Shown here: piece by piece, positions 50,691 through 58,763 of the stretch
Layout: the number at the start of each line of letters is the position of its first letter
Position numbering within the stretch: position 1 is the stretch's first letter
DNA from: an uncultured Tolumonas sp.
GTDB taxonomy: Bacteria; Pseudomonadota; Gammaproteobacteria; Enterobacterales; Aeromonadaceae
NCBI RefSeq assembly: GCF_963678185.1
Contig: NZ_OY782757.1
Span: 1,499,001 to 1,563,000 of the forward strand
Direction: 5' to 3'
Length of the DNA: 64,000 nucleotides
Position numbers and translations under genes: made by a program
Notes under the pieces: model-generated
Seen by the model: only the letters and a program-made list of their open reading frames with translations
Database searches by the model: none
Told to the model about the DNA's origin: nothing

Positions 50691-51667
50691 CTCTAATGGC
50701 CCCACATGCACATGAAGGACTCACCATCCAGCGTGTGATGTTTAAAGTTAACCTGGCGCTGATCCCCGCCGCGCTGTTTGGCGTGTTGCAGTTTGGGATG
50801 CCCGCGCTGTTTTTGATGCTGACCTGTGTGCTCAGTTGCTGGCTGTGTGAGTTGATCGCGTTAAAGCTCAACCCGAAGGCGGGTGGTGAATTGACCGATG
50901 GCGCCAGCTTGCTGACTGCATTGATTTTAGGCATGAGCTTACCGCCGCACGCCCCGCTTTGGCTGGGTGCGTTGGGTGGCATGATTGCTATTTTATTCGG
51001 TAAACACATCTACGGTGGTTTGGGGCAAAACCTGTTTAACCCTGCCATGCTGGCCCGCGTCGTCTTGTTGATCGCTTTCCCTGTGCAGATGACCCACTGG
51101 GTAGAACCGAGTGCCTTTATGGACGGTCAGTTTTACAAGATGGGCGTCGATGGTGTCTCTGGCGCCACGACGTTGGGCTATTTCAAAGAAAGCCATAAAC
51201 AGAGCTTTGAGTGGATGCATCATCTGATGGGCACCAGCAAAGGCAGTATGGGGGAAACCTCTTCCATTCTGTTGCTGCTGGGTGGTTTGTGGTTGTTACA
51301 GCAGAAAGTGTTCACCTGGCATGCGCCGGTGGCAACACTGGCAGGCTGTCTGGTGCCAGGCGCCCTGCATTGGTTGCTGTCTCCTGCATCAATTACCGAG
51401 CCTTTAGCGCAATTAACCAGCGGCGGTTTGTTGATTGGCGCGTTCTTCATTGTCACTGATCCGGTCACCACACCAAGCAGCACCAAAGGCAAACTGGTGT
51501 ATGGCCTGATGACCGGCTTCCTGATTTACATTATCCGCAGCTTCGGCAACTTCCCAGAAGGTGTTGCATTTGCGGTGCTGCTGACCAATGCCGCTACCCC
51601 GCTGATTGATAACTTTACCCGCCCGAAAGCCTACGGCTATCAGATGAAAAAGGAGGGACAATCATGA
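50687..51667 (+). CDS. rnfD: Rnf complex subunit RnfD
   Basis: RnfD is a membrane subunit with a covalently bound FMN. The 326-aa protein has about eight to ten membrane helices and the flavinylation motif SGAT in GVDGVSGATTLGYF near residue 165. FGKHIYGGLGQNLFNPAM is the conserved cytoplasmic stretch. The gene overlaps rnfC and rnfG by four bases each. Confidence 0.94.
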   Translation: MTLMAPHAHEGLTIQRVMFKVNLALIPAALFGVLQFGMPALFLMLTCVLSCWLCELIALKLNPKAGGELTDGASLLTALILGMSLPPHAPLWLGALGGMIAILFGKHIYGGLGQNLFNPAMLARVVLLIAFPVQMTHWVEPSAFMDGQFYKMGVDGVSGATTLGYFKESHKQSFEWMHHLMGTSKGSMGETSSILLLLGGLWLLQQKVFTWHAPVATLAGCLVPGALHWLLSPASITEPLAQLTSGGLLIGAFFIVTDPVTTPSSTKGKLVYGLMTGFLIYIIRSFGNFPEGVAFAVLLTNAATPLIDNFTRPKAYGYQMKKEGQS

Positions 51668-52305
51668 GTTCCCAGACCGCAGCTACTATTCCGTTTCGTG
51701 ATAAACCCTATACCCAAGGGCTGATCTTAGGCACGTTTACCTTGTTGGTGTGTGTATTTGTTTCCGCCGTGGCATTTGTCACCAAATCACCGATCAAACA
51801 ACGCCAGATTGAAGATACTCAAAACATGCTGTCGCAGGTTTTTCCAGCCAGCCTATATGACAACCATCTCGGTCAGGAAGAGTACACCCTGACGCTGGAT
51901 GGCAAACCAGTGCATTTCTTTCTGGGTCGTAAAAATGGTGTGCCCAGTGGCATCGTGTTGTTTGCGGACACCACCGGTTATTCCGGTGCCATCAATATGC
52001 TGTTAGGCATTGATGCCAATGGCGTGCTGACCGGCGTGCGAGTAACCAACCACAAAGAAACACCGGGTCTGGGCGATTTGATTGAACCAGCCAAAAGTAA
52101 GTGGATCTTTGGTTTTGAAGGCAAATCACTGGATAACACCTCACAGAAAAACTGGCATGTGAAAAAAGATGGCGGGGAGTTTGACTCCTTTACCGGGGCC
52201 ACGATCACGCCGCGCGGTGTGGTCAAAGGGGTCTACGAAGGGCTACAGCTTTTTGCCAAACATAAAGGCGAGATTCTAAGTGTCAAACAGGGAGAGAAAT
52301 CATGA
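51664..52305 (+). CDS. rnfG: Rnf complex subunit RnfG
   Basis: RnfG is a periplasm-facing flavoprotein with one N-terminal membrane helix (about 18-40). The covalent-FMN motif is TGAT in DSFTGATITPRGVV (about residue 175-185); HKETPGLGD and the flavin-domain start GYSGAINMLLGID are conserved. It has 213 residues and four-base overlaps with rnfD and rnfE. Confidence 0.94.
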   Translation: MSSQTAATIPFRDKPYTQGLILGTFTLLVCVFVSAVAFVTKSPIKQRQIEDTQNMLSQVFPASLYDNHLGQEEYTLTLDGKPVHFFLGRKNGVPSGIVLFADTTGYSGAINMLLGIDANGVLTGVRVTNHKETPGLGDLIEPAKSKWIFGFEGKSLDNTSQKNWHVKKDGGEFDSFTGATITPRGVVKGVYEGLQLFAKHKGEILSVKQGEKS

Positions 52306-52994
52306 GCCATTCCGAACAGAGCTACTATGACATCTTTGCTGATGGTGTTTGGCGCAATAACGTGACGTTCGTTCAGATTTTAGGGTTGTGCCCGTTAATG
52401 GCCATCACCACCACTGCCACCAACGGTGTCGGGATCGGCGTATTGACCATGATGGTCATGACCGGTGCCAATCTGATGGTGTCACTGCTGCGTAAACTGA
52501 CACCGAATCAGATCCGTATTCCTATTTTCATCGTCATTATCGCGTTTTTGGTGACGCTACTCGATCTGACCATGAACGCCTGGATGCACGATTTACACAA
52601 AGTACTAGGGCTGTTCATTCCTTTGATTGTAGCGAACTGTGCACCATTAGGCCGAGCTGAAGCGTTTGCCATGAAAAACAAACCCTTAGCCGCAGCCATG
52701 GACGGTTTTGCGACCGGCATCGGCTTTACGATCGGTGTGACTAGCGTGGGTGCAGTGCGTGAAATCATCGGCAGCGGTACCCTGTTTTCGGGTGCGTCAT
52801 TACTGCTTGGCCCGCATTTTAAATTTTTGGAAATGCACGTATTACCGGGCTACCACGGCTTTTTGCTAATGCTGTTACCACCGGGTGGTTTTGTGGTCAT
52901 GGGGTTATTGCTGGCAGGTATTCGTCTGCGTAAGCGTTTGTTTGCCAAAGACACAACGCCTGTGGTTGCCATTCAAGCTGGAGGTTGTCACTAA
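52302..52994 (+). CDS. rnfE: Rnf complex subunit RnfE
   Basis: RnfE is a paralogue of RnfA with six membrane helices in opposite orientation. The 230-aa protein has WRNNVTFVQILGLCPLMA near the N-terminus and FIPLIVANCAPLGRAEAFA in the middle, with the Cys residues that share a cluster with RnfA. It overlaps rnfG by four bases and rnfH by one. Confidence 0.94.
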   Translation: MSHSEQSYYDIFADGVWRNNVTFVQILGLCPLMAITTTATNGVGIGVLTMMVMTGANLMVSLLRKLTPNQIRIPIFIVIIAFLVTLLDLTMNAWMHDLHKVLGLFIPLIVANCAPLGRAEAFAMKNKPLAAAMDGFATGIGFTIGVTSVGAVREIIGSGTLFSGASLLLGPHFKFLEMHVLPGYHGFLLMLLPPGGFVVMGLLLAGIRLRKRLFAKDTTPVVAIQAGGCH

Positions 52995-53257
52995 TGAAAA
53001 TCAGTGTTGCGCATGCCCGAGGAGCTAAGGGCAACTGGTATCATCTCGATTTACCCGAACCCATTACTGCGGCAGAAGCACTGCGTGCTTCACCGGTATT
53101 CCAGCATTATCCGGATCTGGATTTAGAAACGCATCGCATCGGTATTTTCGGCAAATTTTGCACACCCGATACGGAGTTGAAAGCGGGCGATCGGGTTGAA
53201 ATCTATCTGCCAGTGCAACGTGAACCGGATGCCGATGAAGATGAGGAAGAAGATTAA
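52994..53257 (+). CDS. rnfH: RnfH (ubiquitin-fold, RnfH family)
   Basis: This 87-residue protein has the RnfH/UPF0125 pattern: ISVAHARG at the start, TAAEAL, IGIFGKFCTPDTELKAGDRVEIYLP. It ends in an acidic Asp/Glu run. RnfH accompanies nif-linked rnf operons in Azotobacter and Rhodobacter; its biochemical role is not settled. I use ATG 52994 (MKISVAH), with GGAGG 10 nt upstream, rather than the upstream in-frame start in rnfE. Confidence 0.88.
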   Translation: MKISVAHARGAKGNWYHLDLPEPITAAEALRASPVFQHYPDLDLETHRIGIFGKFCTPDTELKAGDRVEIYLPVQREPDADEDEEED

Positions 53258-53395
53258 TCACACCGGCAAATAACATGCACTGATAAATGGCGTTGAGATA
53301 GATTCGAAGCCAGATATTTAAGATAGATATCTTCGTACATAAAAAGCCTGTTAAAATTCCGGAAAATAATTCGGGCCAGCATTGGCCATTACGAA

Positions 53396-53433
53396 CCACA
53401 ACCAGAAAAGCTTGTTAAGTTTTCTGGTTGTGG
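53396..53433 (+). terminator. Strong 14-bp hairpin between rnfH and nhaD
   Basis: CCACAACCAGAAAA is followed after ten bases by its exact complement; the AAAA/TTTT part lies at the loop end. It ends 20 bp before the nhaD ATG. No U-run follows directly, so it could act as terminator of rnf, as an RNA-stability element, or as a control element of nhaD. Confidence 0.5.
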
Positions 53434-53453
53434 TGTTTCTGGATAAGTTGTAA

Positions 53454-54785
53454 ATGAAAAAAAATACTGTTGTTTCCGGTTTTACCCGCACTCTCTGTGT
53501 ACTGTTCACCCTGCTATTGCCTACATTGGCACTCGCTTCTGATGGCAGTGGCATGCTGCAATTAGGCGGCATCCGGATTGAATTTATACTCTTCGCTGTC
53601 ACCCTGCTCGGAGTAGCTTTGTTTCATAACTACACCATGTGGGTGTCATTGGCCGGACTTTCCGCCATTTTGATCAGTAAATATCTGTTCCTGAATGATT
53701 TTTCATTTACTCAGCACATTTTTGGCAGCAGCGGGCATGAAGGTGAATGGCGTGTTCTGCTTAACTTGATTGGTCTGCTGTTTGGTTTTGCTATTTTGGC
53801 CAAACATTTCGAAGAATCGGAATTGCCGAAGATATTGCCTAAATATCTGCCGGATGATTGGAAAGGTGGATTCGTATTACTGATCATGATTTTCGTGATC
53901 AGCGCCTTCCTCGACAATATTGCCGCCGCCATGATTGGTGGTGCGGTCGCTTTTGTGGTGTTCAACAAACGCGTACATATCGGTTATCTCGCCGCCATTG
54001 TGGCCGCCAGTAATGCCGGTGGTTCAGGCTCAGTGGTCGGTGACACCACCACCACACTGATGTGGATCGACGGCGTTAATCCACTGCATGTGTTGCATGC
54101 GTATATCGCTGCGGGCACTGCATTAATCCTATTTGGTGTTATTGCCTCCATTCAACAAGATAAATATCAGCGCATTACCAAAGATGCACCGATAGGTGTC
54201 ACCGTTGAGTGGAAAAAATTAGGCATCGTTGCGTTGATCCTAGTGTGTGCAATTATCGCAAATTATGCATTGGACTTTCCGGCTCTCGGTGTCTGGGTCG
54301 CTATTTTGCTTGGAGCACTAACGGTAAAAACACCATGGGGTGAGCTGAAAAACGCCGCAGCAGGAACGGTATTTCTAGTTGGTTTGGTGACTTGTGCCTC
54401 CTTAATGCCGGTGGACGAGCTACCGCCAGCAACCTGGCTGACCACATTTTATCTTGGTTTTGTTTCTGCCGTGTTTGACAACATTCCACTGACCAAATTG
54501 TGTCTGGAACAAGGTGGTTATGACTGGGGTTTCCTCGCTTATGCGGTGGGTTTTGGTGGTTCTATGTTGTGGTTCGGTTCATCCGCTGGTGTCGCACTCG
54601 CCAACATGTATCCGGAAGCGCGTTCTGCCGTGAGTTGGTTGCGTCAAGGCTGGCATGTCGCCGCAGCTTATGTCATTGGCTTCTTCGTATTACTGGCATT
54701 ATCTGGTTGGGCACCGCATGCCCCACATAAAGCCTCGCAGGAAAACATCGTAAAACAAGAAACCACGACCAAGCCTGATGCATAA
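53454..54785 (+). CDS. nhaD: NhaD-type Na+/H+ antiporter (ion transporter superfamily)
   Basis: The 443-residue membrane protein has an N-terminal hydrophobic, signal-like segment ending ALAS (about 10-30) and eleven or so further spans. Motifs of the NhaD/citrate-transporter (IT) superfamily include FVISAFLDNIAAAMIGGAV, ASNAGGSGSVVGDTTTTLMW and the second-repeat FVSAVFDNIPLTKL, each with the conserved Asp-Asn in a helix break. NhaD exchanges Na+ or Li+ for H+. The Shine-Dalgarno is weak (GATAAG). It sits between rnfH and nifF on the same strand, separated from them by a hairpin and a terminator. A transporter for an organic anion of the same superfamily cannot be fully ruled out. Confidence 0.8.
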   Translation: MKKNTVVSGFTRTLCVLFTLLLPTLALASDGSGMLQLGGIRIEFILFAVTLLGVALFHNYTMWVSLAGLSAILISKYLFLNDFSFTQHIFGSSGHEGEWRVLLNLIGLLFGFAILAKHFEESELPKILPKYLPDDWKGGFVLLIMIFVISAFLDNIAAAMIGGAVAFVVFNKRVHIGYLAAIVAASNAGGSGSVVGDTTTTLMWIDGVNPLHVLHAYIAAGTALILFGVIASIQQDKYQRITKDAPIGVTVEWKKLGIVALILVCAIIANYALDFPALGVWVAILLGALTVKTPWGELKNAAAGTVFLVGLVTCASLMPVDELPPATWLTTFYLGFVSAVFDNIPLTKLCLEQGGYDWGFLAYAVGFGGSMLWFGSSAGVALANMYPEARSAVSWLRQGWHVAAAYVIGFFVLLALSGWAPHAPHKASQENIVKQETTTKPDA

Positions 54786-54811
54786 TCTGCAAAGAATAAT
54801 TTGTTAACTCA

Positions 54812-54839
54812 GAGACCACCCTTGCGGTGGTCTTTTTTT
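54812..54839 (+). terminator. Terminator after nhaD
   Basis: GACCACC / GGTGGTC with a 5-nt loop and a TTTTTTT tail. Confidence 0.88.
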
Positions 54840-54856
54840 GCAGTTTTGTCGCAGAT

Positions 54857-54872
54857 TGTGCGTTTTATCACA
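54857..54872. promoter_or_regulatory. NifA (or CRP) site upstream of nifF
   Basis: TGTGCGTTTTATCACA fits TGT-N10-ACA and also nine of ten CRP positions (TGTGA-N6-TCACA). It is 66 bp upstream of the nifF -24 element. Confidence 0.45.
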
Positions 54873-54937
54873 AGCCACATCAAACAACAGGAAACAACAT
54901 CTCCTTTATTTTCAATAAATTAAGATTTAAATGACGA

Positions 54938-54953
54938 CGGCACTGTTCATGCA
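54938..54953 (+). promoter_or_regulatory. Sigma54-like promoter for nifF
   Basis: CGGCACTGTTCATGCA has GG and GC ten bases apart and matches GGCAC and TGCA of the consensus. It ends 36 bp before the nifF ATG. Confidence 0.65.
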
Positions 54954-54989
54954 GCATAAGAAACAACACCGTATTCAAGGAGAGACACC

Positions 54990-55526
54990 ATGGCTAAAGT
55001 CGGAATTTTCTTCGGAAGTGACACAGGTAAAACTCGCAAGGTTGCGAAACTGATCCAAGACGCATTTGGTAGTGATGAAGTAGCCGCCCCAGTAAACATC
55101 AATAAAGCCAGCATTGATGATCTGTTGGGTTACGAATACCTGATTTTAGGTACACCAACCCTGGGCGATGGTGCCTTACCAGGTTTAGATTGTGACTGCC
55201 AAGCTGAAAGCTGGGCGGAATTTGTACCTGATTTGGAAGCCGCCGATCTGAGTGGTAAAAAAGTAGCGCTGTTCGGTTTAGGTGATCAGGCCAGCTATGG
55301 TGATGCATTCGTGGACGCATTAGGTGAATTATATGATGTGGTGTCTGAAGCCGGCGCGTCTGTTGTGGGGTTCTGGCCTAACGAAGGTTATGAATTTAAC
55401 AGTTCTAATGCGTTGGATGGCGACGATTTTGTTGGTCTGGTTATTGATCAAGATAACCAATCAAGCCTGACCGCAGAACGCGTTAAAACTTGGGTTTCCA
55501 GCCTAAAAACTGAATTTGCACTCTGA
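54990..55526 (+). CDS. nifF: Nitrogenase electron-donor flavodoxin NifF
   Basis: NifF passes electrons to the nitrogenase Fe protein. The 178-aa long-chain flavodoxin has the FMN phosphate loop GSDTGKTRKVA (about 9-19), LGTPTLGDGALPGL (isoalloxazine loop 1) and FGLGDQASYGDAF (loop 2), and the ending GLVIDQDNQ typical of Klebsiella NifF. AAGGAGAG precedes the ATG. It has its own sigma54-like promoter and terminator, thus a single-gene unit. Confidence 0.93.
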   Translation: MAKVGIFFGSDTGKTRKVAKLIQDAFGSDEVAAPVNINKASIDDLLGYEYLILGTPTLGDGALPGLDCDCQAESWAEFVPDLEAADLSGKKVALFGLGDQASYGDAFVDALGELYDVVSEAGASVVGFWPNEGYEFNSSNALDGDDFVGLVIDQDNQSSLTAERVKTWVSSLKTEFAL

Positions 55527-55554
55527 TACTCCGTTCTACTACTCGTCAAGTTTT

Positions 55555-55590
55555 GAGCCGCAGAATCCTGCACCTGCGGCTCCTTTTTCT
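55555..55590 (+). terminator. Terminator after nifF
   Basis: GAGCCGCAG / CTGCGGCTC with a 10-nt loop, followed by CTTTTT. Confidence 0.85.
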
Positions 55591-55659
55591 GCTTTTTGCA
55601 CTGCTACCCCGTTTGACGCATAATTACGCTCTCTTCTGACTCCATGGGTTCCTTTCCCA

Positions 55660-56904
55660 ATGGCACATTTGAAACAACACATAGGTTTATGGCAAGGCAC
55701 CGGTTTGCTGGTTTCCACCCTGCTTGGCTCCGGCGTTTTTATTGTTCCAGCCATGACAGCCAGTCTGGCGGGAAGCTGGTCGTTACTGGCTTGGGTATTA
55801 ATGGGCGCACTGATCTTGCCTATCGTTTTTACGTTTGCCTCGTTAGGTAAACGTTACCCCGATGCCGGTGGCACCGCTTTTTTTGTGGAGCAAGCATTTG
55901 GCGAGCGTGCGGCGGATGCGATCAGCTGGTTATTTTTGTCAGTTATTATGATTGGCCCGCCTGTGGTGATTGTCACTGCCACCGGTTATTTGTGCCAAAC
56001 ATTTGGTTTGCCGGAAAGCCAACATGGCATCTGGCAATTCCTGCTATTGGGCAGCATGCTGGGGCTGAATTTACTGAATATGAAAACAGCAGCGTGGATC
56101 CAAAGTTTTATCAGCTTTGGCATTTGCAGCACGCTGTTGTTAGCGGTGGGTTTATATCTTTATGGCCATCCGGTCAGTTTACCGGCCACCAATTTTTCGC
56201 TGACCAATCTGGCACAAGCAACCGGGCTGATTTTCTGGTGTTTCGTCGGCATTGAAGCGATTGCTCACTTAAGTGGCGAATTTCATCATCCAGCACGTGA
56301 TTTTCCACGGGTCGTTATGCTGGGTATGCTCATCGCGTTAGTGTTGTATCTGTGTCTGAGCACCGTGCTGCTTTCATCTGGTTTTTACGGCAATGAAGCG
56401 CAAAATCTGACTTCGATTATTCAGTTGATGAGTTCTCTCACTGGCCAAACTGGCCATCTGTTGATCGGCTTATTTGGTCTGATGACCTGTTTCATCGCGG
56501 TAAATCTCTATATCACCAGCTTCTCGCGTTTGTTTTATAGCATGGCAGAACGCGGGCAGATCCATGCCTGGGCCGGTAAACTCAATCGTTACGGTGCGCC
56601 CACCAATGGCCTGCTGGTCACCTGCGGGCTCATTGCCATCACCTTATTACTTCGAATGAGCGTGCATTTGCCGCTTGATGGATTGATCGGTTATGCCAAT
56701 GGTGTGTTTGTGCTGATCTACCTTTCGGCAGCGTTGTCGGGCTTGAAACTACTGCCAGGTAAAGAGCGCAAACTGGCCATCATGGCAACAGGAGTTTGTC
56801 TGCTGGTAGCGGCATCACTGGCACTGCATACGCTGTATGCCGCAGCAGTTTTAGGTGCTTGTTTGTTACACAAGCGCCATCCACAAGCCGATAACCAGAA
56901 GTAG
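55660..56904 (+). CDS. yjeH: APC-family amino-acid exporter (YjeH-like)
   Basis: The 414-residue protein has about twelve membrane helices and the APC-superfamily features GLLVSTLLGSGVFIVPA in TM1 and FWCFVGIEAIAHLSGEF in TM6, both nearly matching E. coli YjeH, which exports methionine and branched-chain amino acids. Other pieces (RYPDAGGTAFFVEQAFG, YANGVFVLIYL) also agree. It is preceded by the nifF terminator and has its own upstream region. Substrate is inferred only from YjeH. Confidence 0.82.
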   Translation: MAHLKQHIGLWQGTGLLVSTLLGSGVFIVPAMTASLAGSWSLLAWVLMGALILPIVFTFASLGKRYPDAGGTAFFVEQAFGERAADAISWLFLSVIMIGPPVVIVTATGYLCQTFGLPESQHGIWQFLLLGSMLGLNLLNMKTAAWIQSFISFGICSTLLLAVGLYLYGHPVSLPATNFSLTNLAQATGLIFWCFVGIEAIAHLSGEFHHPARDFPRVVMLGMLIALVLYLCLSTVLLSSGFYGNEAQNLTSIIQLMSSLTGQTGHLLIGLFGLMTCFIAVNLYITSFSRLFYSMAERGQIHAWAGKLNRYGAPTNGLLVTCGLIAITLLLRMSVHLPLDGLIGYANGVFVLIYLSAALSGLKLLPGKERKLAIMATGVCLLVAASLALHTLYAAAVLGACLLHKRHPQADNQK

Positions 56905-56964
56905 TTTTAGCAATGTAGGCACGTGGCTTACTCATGTGCCTACATCCAGCTTACGTTTTGGTTT

Positions 56965-56980
56965 TGTGCTGAATAGCACA
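56965..56980. promoter_or_regulatory. Operator-like palindrome upstream of pntA
   Basis: TGTGCT-GAAT-AGCACA is a perfect 6+6 palindrome in the 315-bp gap before pntA, and also fits TGT-N10-ACA. No GG-N10-GC promoter lies at a proper distance, so NifA control is not supported. The rest of the gap shows an AT-rich stretch (57077-57093) but no clear boxes. Confidence 0.35.
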
Positions 56981-57219
56981 GTTTTCCCGCAAATTGTCAT
57001 TTTCGGCTCATGCGTAAAATGAGGCGCTAATTTCTAAAAATGCTGTTTTCATAGTGCACTGCATGCTAACTAAATGTTTTTGTTATTATAAATTCCAATT
57101 TTAGTAATTAACGAAGCTTGGCTTTCGTGTTAAGAACGTTTATTGCAATGCCAATCAACCTCGCTTTGAGGCTGTTTAGTACAGCGCAACCCTACTCTAT
57201 TCGTTACGAGGATCCTTGC

Positions 57220-58752
57220 ATGTTAGTAGGAATACCGAGAGAAAGCCTTGCCGGTGAGACGCGGGTCGCTGCGACTCCGAACACCGTTGAGCAACTAAAA
57301 AAACTCGGCTTCGACGTGGTTGTCGAGTCTGGCGCGGGTGCACTGGCCAGCTTTGATGATGCCGCGTATGTCGCCGCCGGCGCCAGCGTCGCCGCGTCTG
57401 CCGATATCTGGCAGGCCGATATTATTTACAAGGTGAATGCCCCGTCCGATGCCGAAATCGGTCTGATTAAAGAGGGTGCTACCTTAGTCAGTTTCCTGTG
57501 GCCAGCACAAAACCCTGAGCTCGTCGCCAAACTGTCGACTAAAAAAATCAATGTACTGGCGATGGACATGGTGCCGCGTATTTCGCGTGCGCAGTCCTTG
57601 GATGCCTTGTCTTCGATGGCCAACATTGGTGGTTACCGTGCGGTGATTGAAGCAGCCCATTCATTTGGTCGTTTCTTCACCGGTCAAATCACCGCTGCCG
57701 GTAAAGTACCGCCAGCCAAAGTGCTGGTGATTGGTGCCGGTGTTGCCGGTCTGGCTGCGATTGGTTCAGCGCGTTCACTGGGTGCGATTGTGCGTGCCTT
57801 TGATACCCGTTTAGAAGTGGCGGAACAAATCGAATCCATGGGTGGCGAGTTCCTGAAACTCGACTTCGGTGGGGAAGACGGTTCATCGTCGGACGGTTAC
57901 GCGAAAGTCATGTCCGATGAGTTCATCAAAGCGGAAATGGCCCTGTTCGCGGAACAAGCCAAAGACGTGGATATCATCATCACCACGGCGCTTATTCCAG
58001 GTAAACCCGCACCAAAACTGATTACCAAGGAAATGGTTGATTCGATGAAACCGGGCTCGGTGATTGTCGATTTGGCCGCAGCGACCGGTGGTAACTGTGA
58101 ATACACCGTACCGGGTACACTGTCCGTGACCGACTCAGGTGTGAAAGTGATTGGTTACACCGACCTGCCAGGTCGTCTGCCAACGCAGTCTTCACAGCTG
58201 TATGCCACCAACCTGGTGAACTTGGCCAAACTGTGGTGCAAAGAGAAAGACGGCAACATCAATCTGGATTTCAACGACGTCGTGTTGCGTAACATGACCG
58301 TAGTGCATCAAGGTGAAGTGACCTTCCCGCCACCGGCGATCAGTGTTTCTGCGGCACCGAAACAAGAAGCGGCCAAACCAGCTGCGGCGAAAGTCGAAGC
58401 GAAGAAACCATGTAAGTCGAAAAAATGGCTGGGCGTGGTGGGCTTAGGGCTGTTTGGTCTGTTAGGCCATGTGGCACCGCCAGAGTTCCTGTCGCATTTC
58501 ACCGTATTTGTACTGGCCTGTGTGGTGGGTTATTACGTGGTATGGAACGTCAGCCACTCACTGCATACACCACTGATGTCAGTAACAAACGCGATTTCCG
58601 GCATCATCGTGGTCGGCGCCCTGTTACAGATTGGCAGTGGCTCGGGTCTGGTGTCAGCACTGGCGTTTGTCGCCGTACTGATTGCCACCATTAACATCGT
58701 CGGTGGTTTCACCGTGACTCAGCGCATGCTGAAGATGTTCCGTAAGGGTTAA
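57220..58752 (+). CDS. pntA: NAD(P) transhydrogenase subunit alpha
   Basis: PntA with PntB moves hydride between NADH and NADP+ coupled to proton flow. The 510-aa chain carries the NAD(H)-binding domain I (about 1-380; [22 protein letters not shown] near 165-190) fused to the four-helix domain IIa (about 400-510), as in E. coli. I start at ATG 57220 (MLVGIPRES), the family start, with GAGG nine bases upstream; the frame continues to 57118 without conservation. pntB follows 11 bp later. Confidence 0.96.
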   Translation: MLVGIPRESLAGETRVAATPNTVEQLKKLGFDVVVESGAGALASFDDAAYVAAGASVAASADIWQADIIYKVNAPSDAEIGLIKEGATLVSFLWPAQNPELVAKLSTKKINVLAMDMVPRISRAQSLDALSSMANIGGYRAVIEAAHSFGRFFTGQITAAGKVPPAKVLVIGAGVAGLAAIGSARSLGAIVRAFDTRLEVAEQIESMGGEFLKLDFGGEDGSSSDGYAKVMSDEFIKAEMALFAEQAKDVDIIITTALIPGKPAPKLITKEMVDSMKPGSVIVDLAAATGGNCEYTVPGTLSVTDSGVKVIGYTDLPGRLPTQSSQLYATNLVNLAKLWCKEKDGNINLDFNDVVLRNMTVVHQGEVTFPPPAISVSAAPKQEAAKPAAAKVEAKKPCKSKKWLGVVGLGLFGLLGHVAPPEFLSHFTVFVLACVVGYYVVWNVSHSLHTPLMSVTNAISGIIVVGALLQIGSGSGLVSALAFVAVLIATINIVGGFTVTQRMLKMFRKG

Positions 58753-58763
58753 GGGGAGCTGAC

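Noticed and set aside
56965-56980. NifA control of pntAB
   Set aside because: The TGT-N10-ACA pattern is expected by chance about once per 4 kb, and no GG-N10-GC promoter lies at a suitable distance before pntA.
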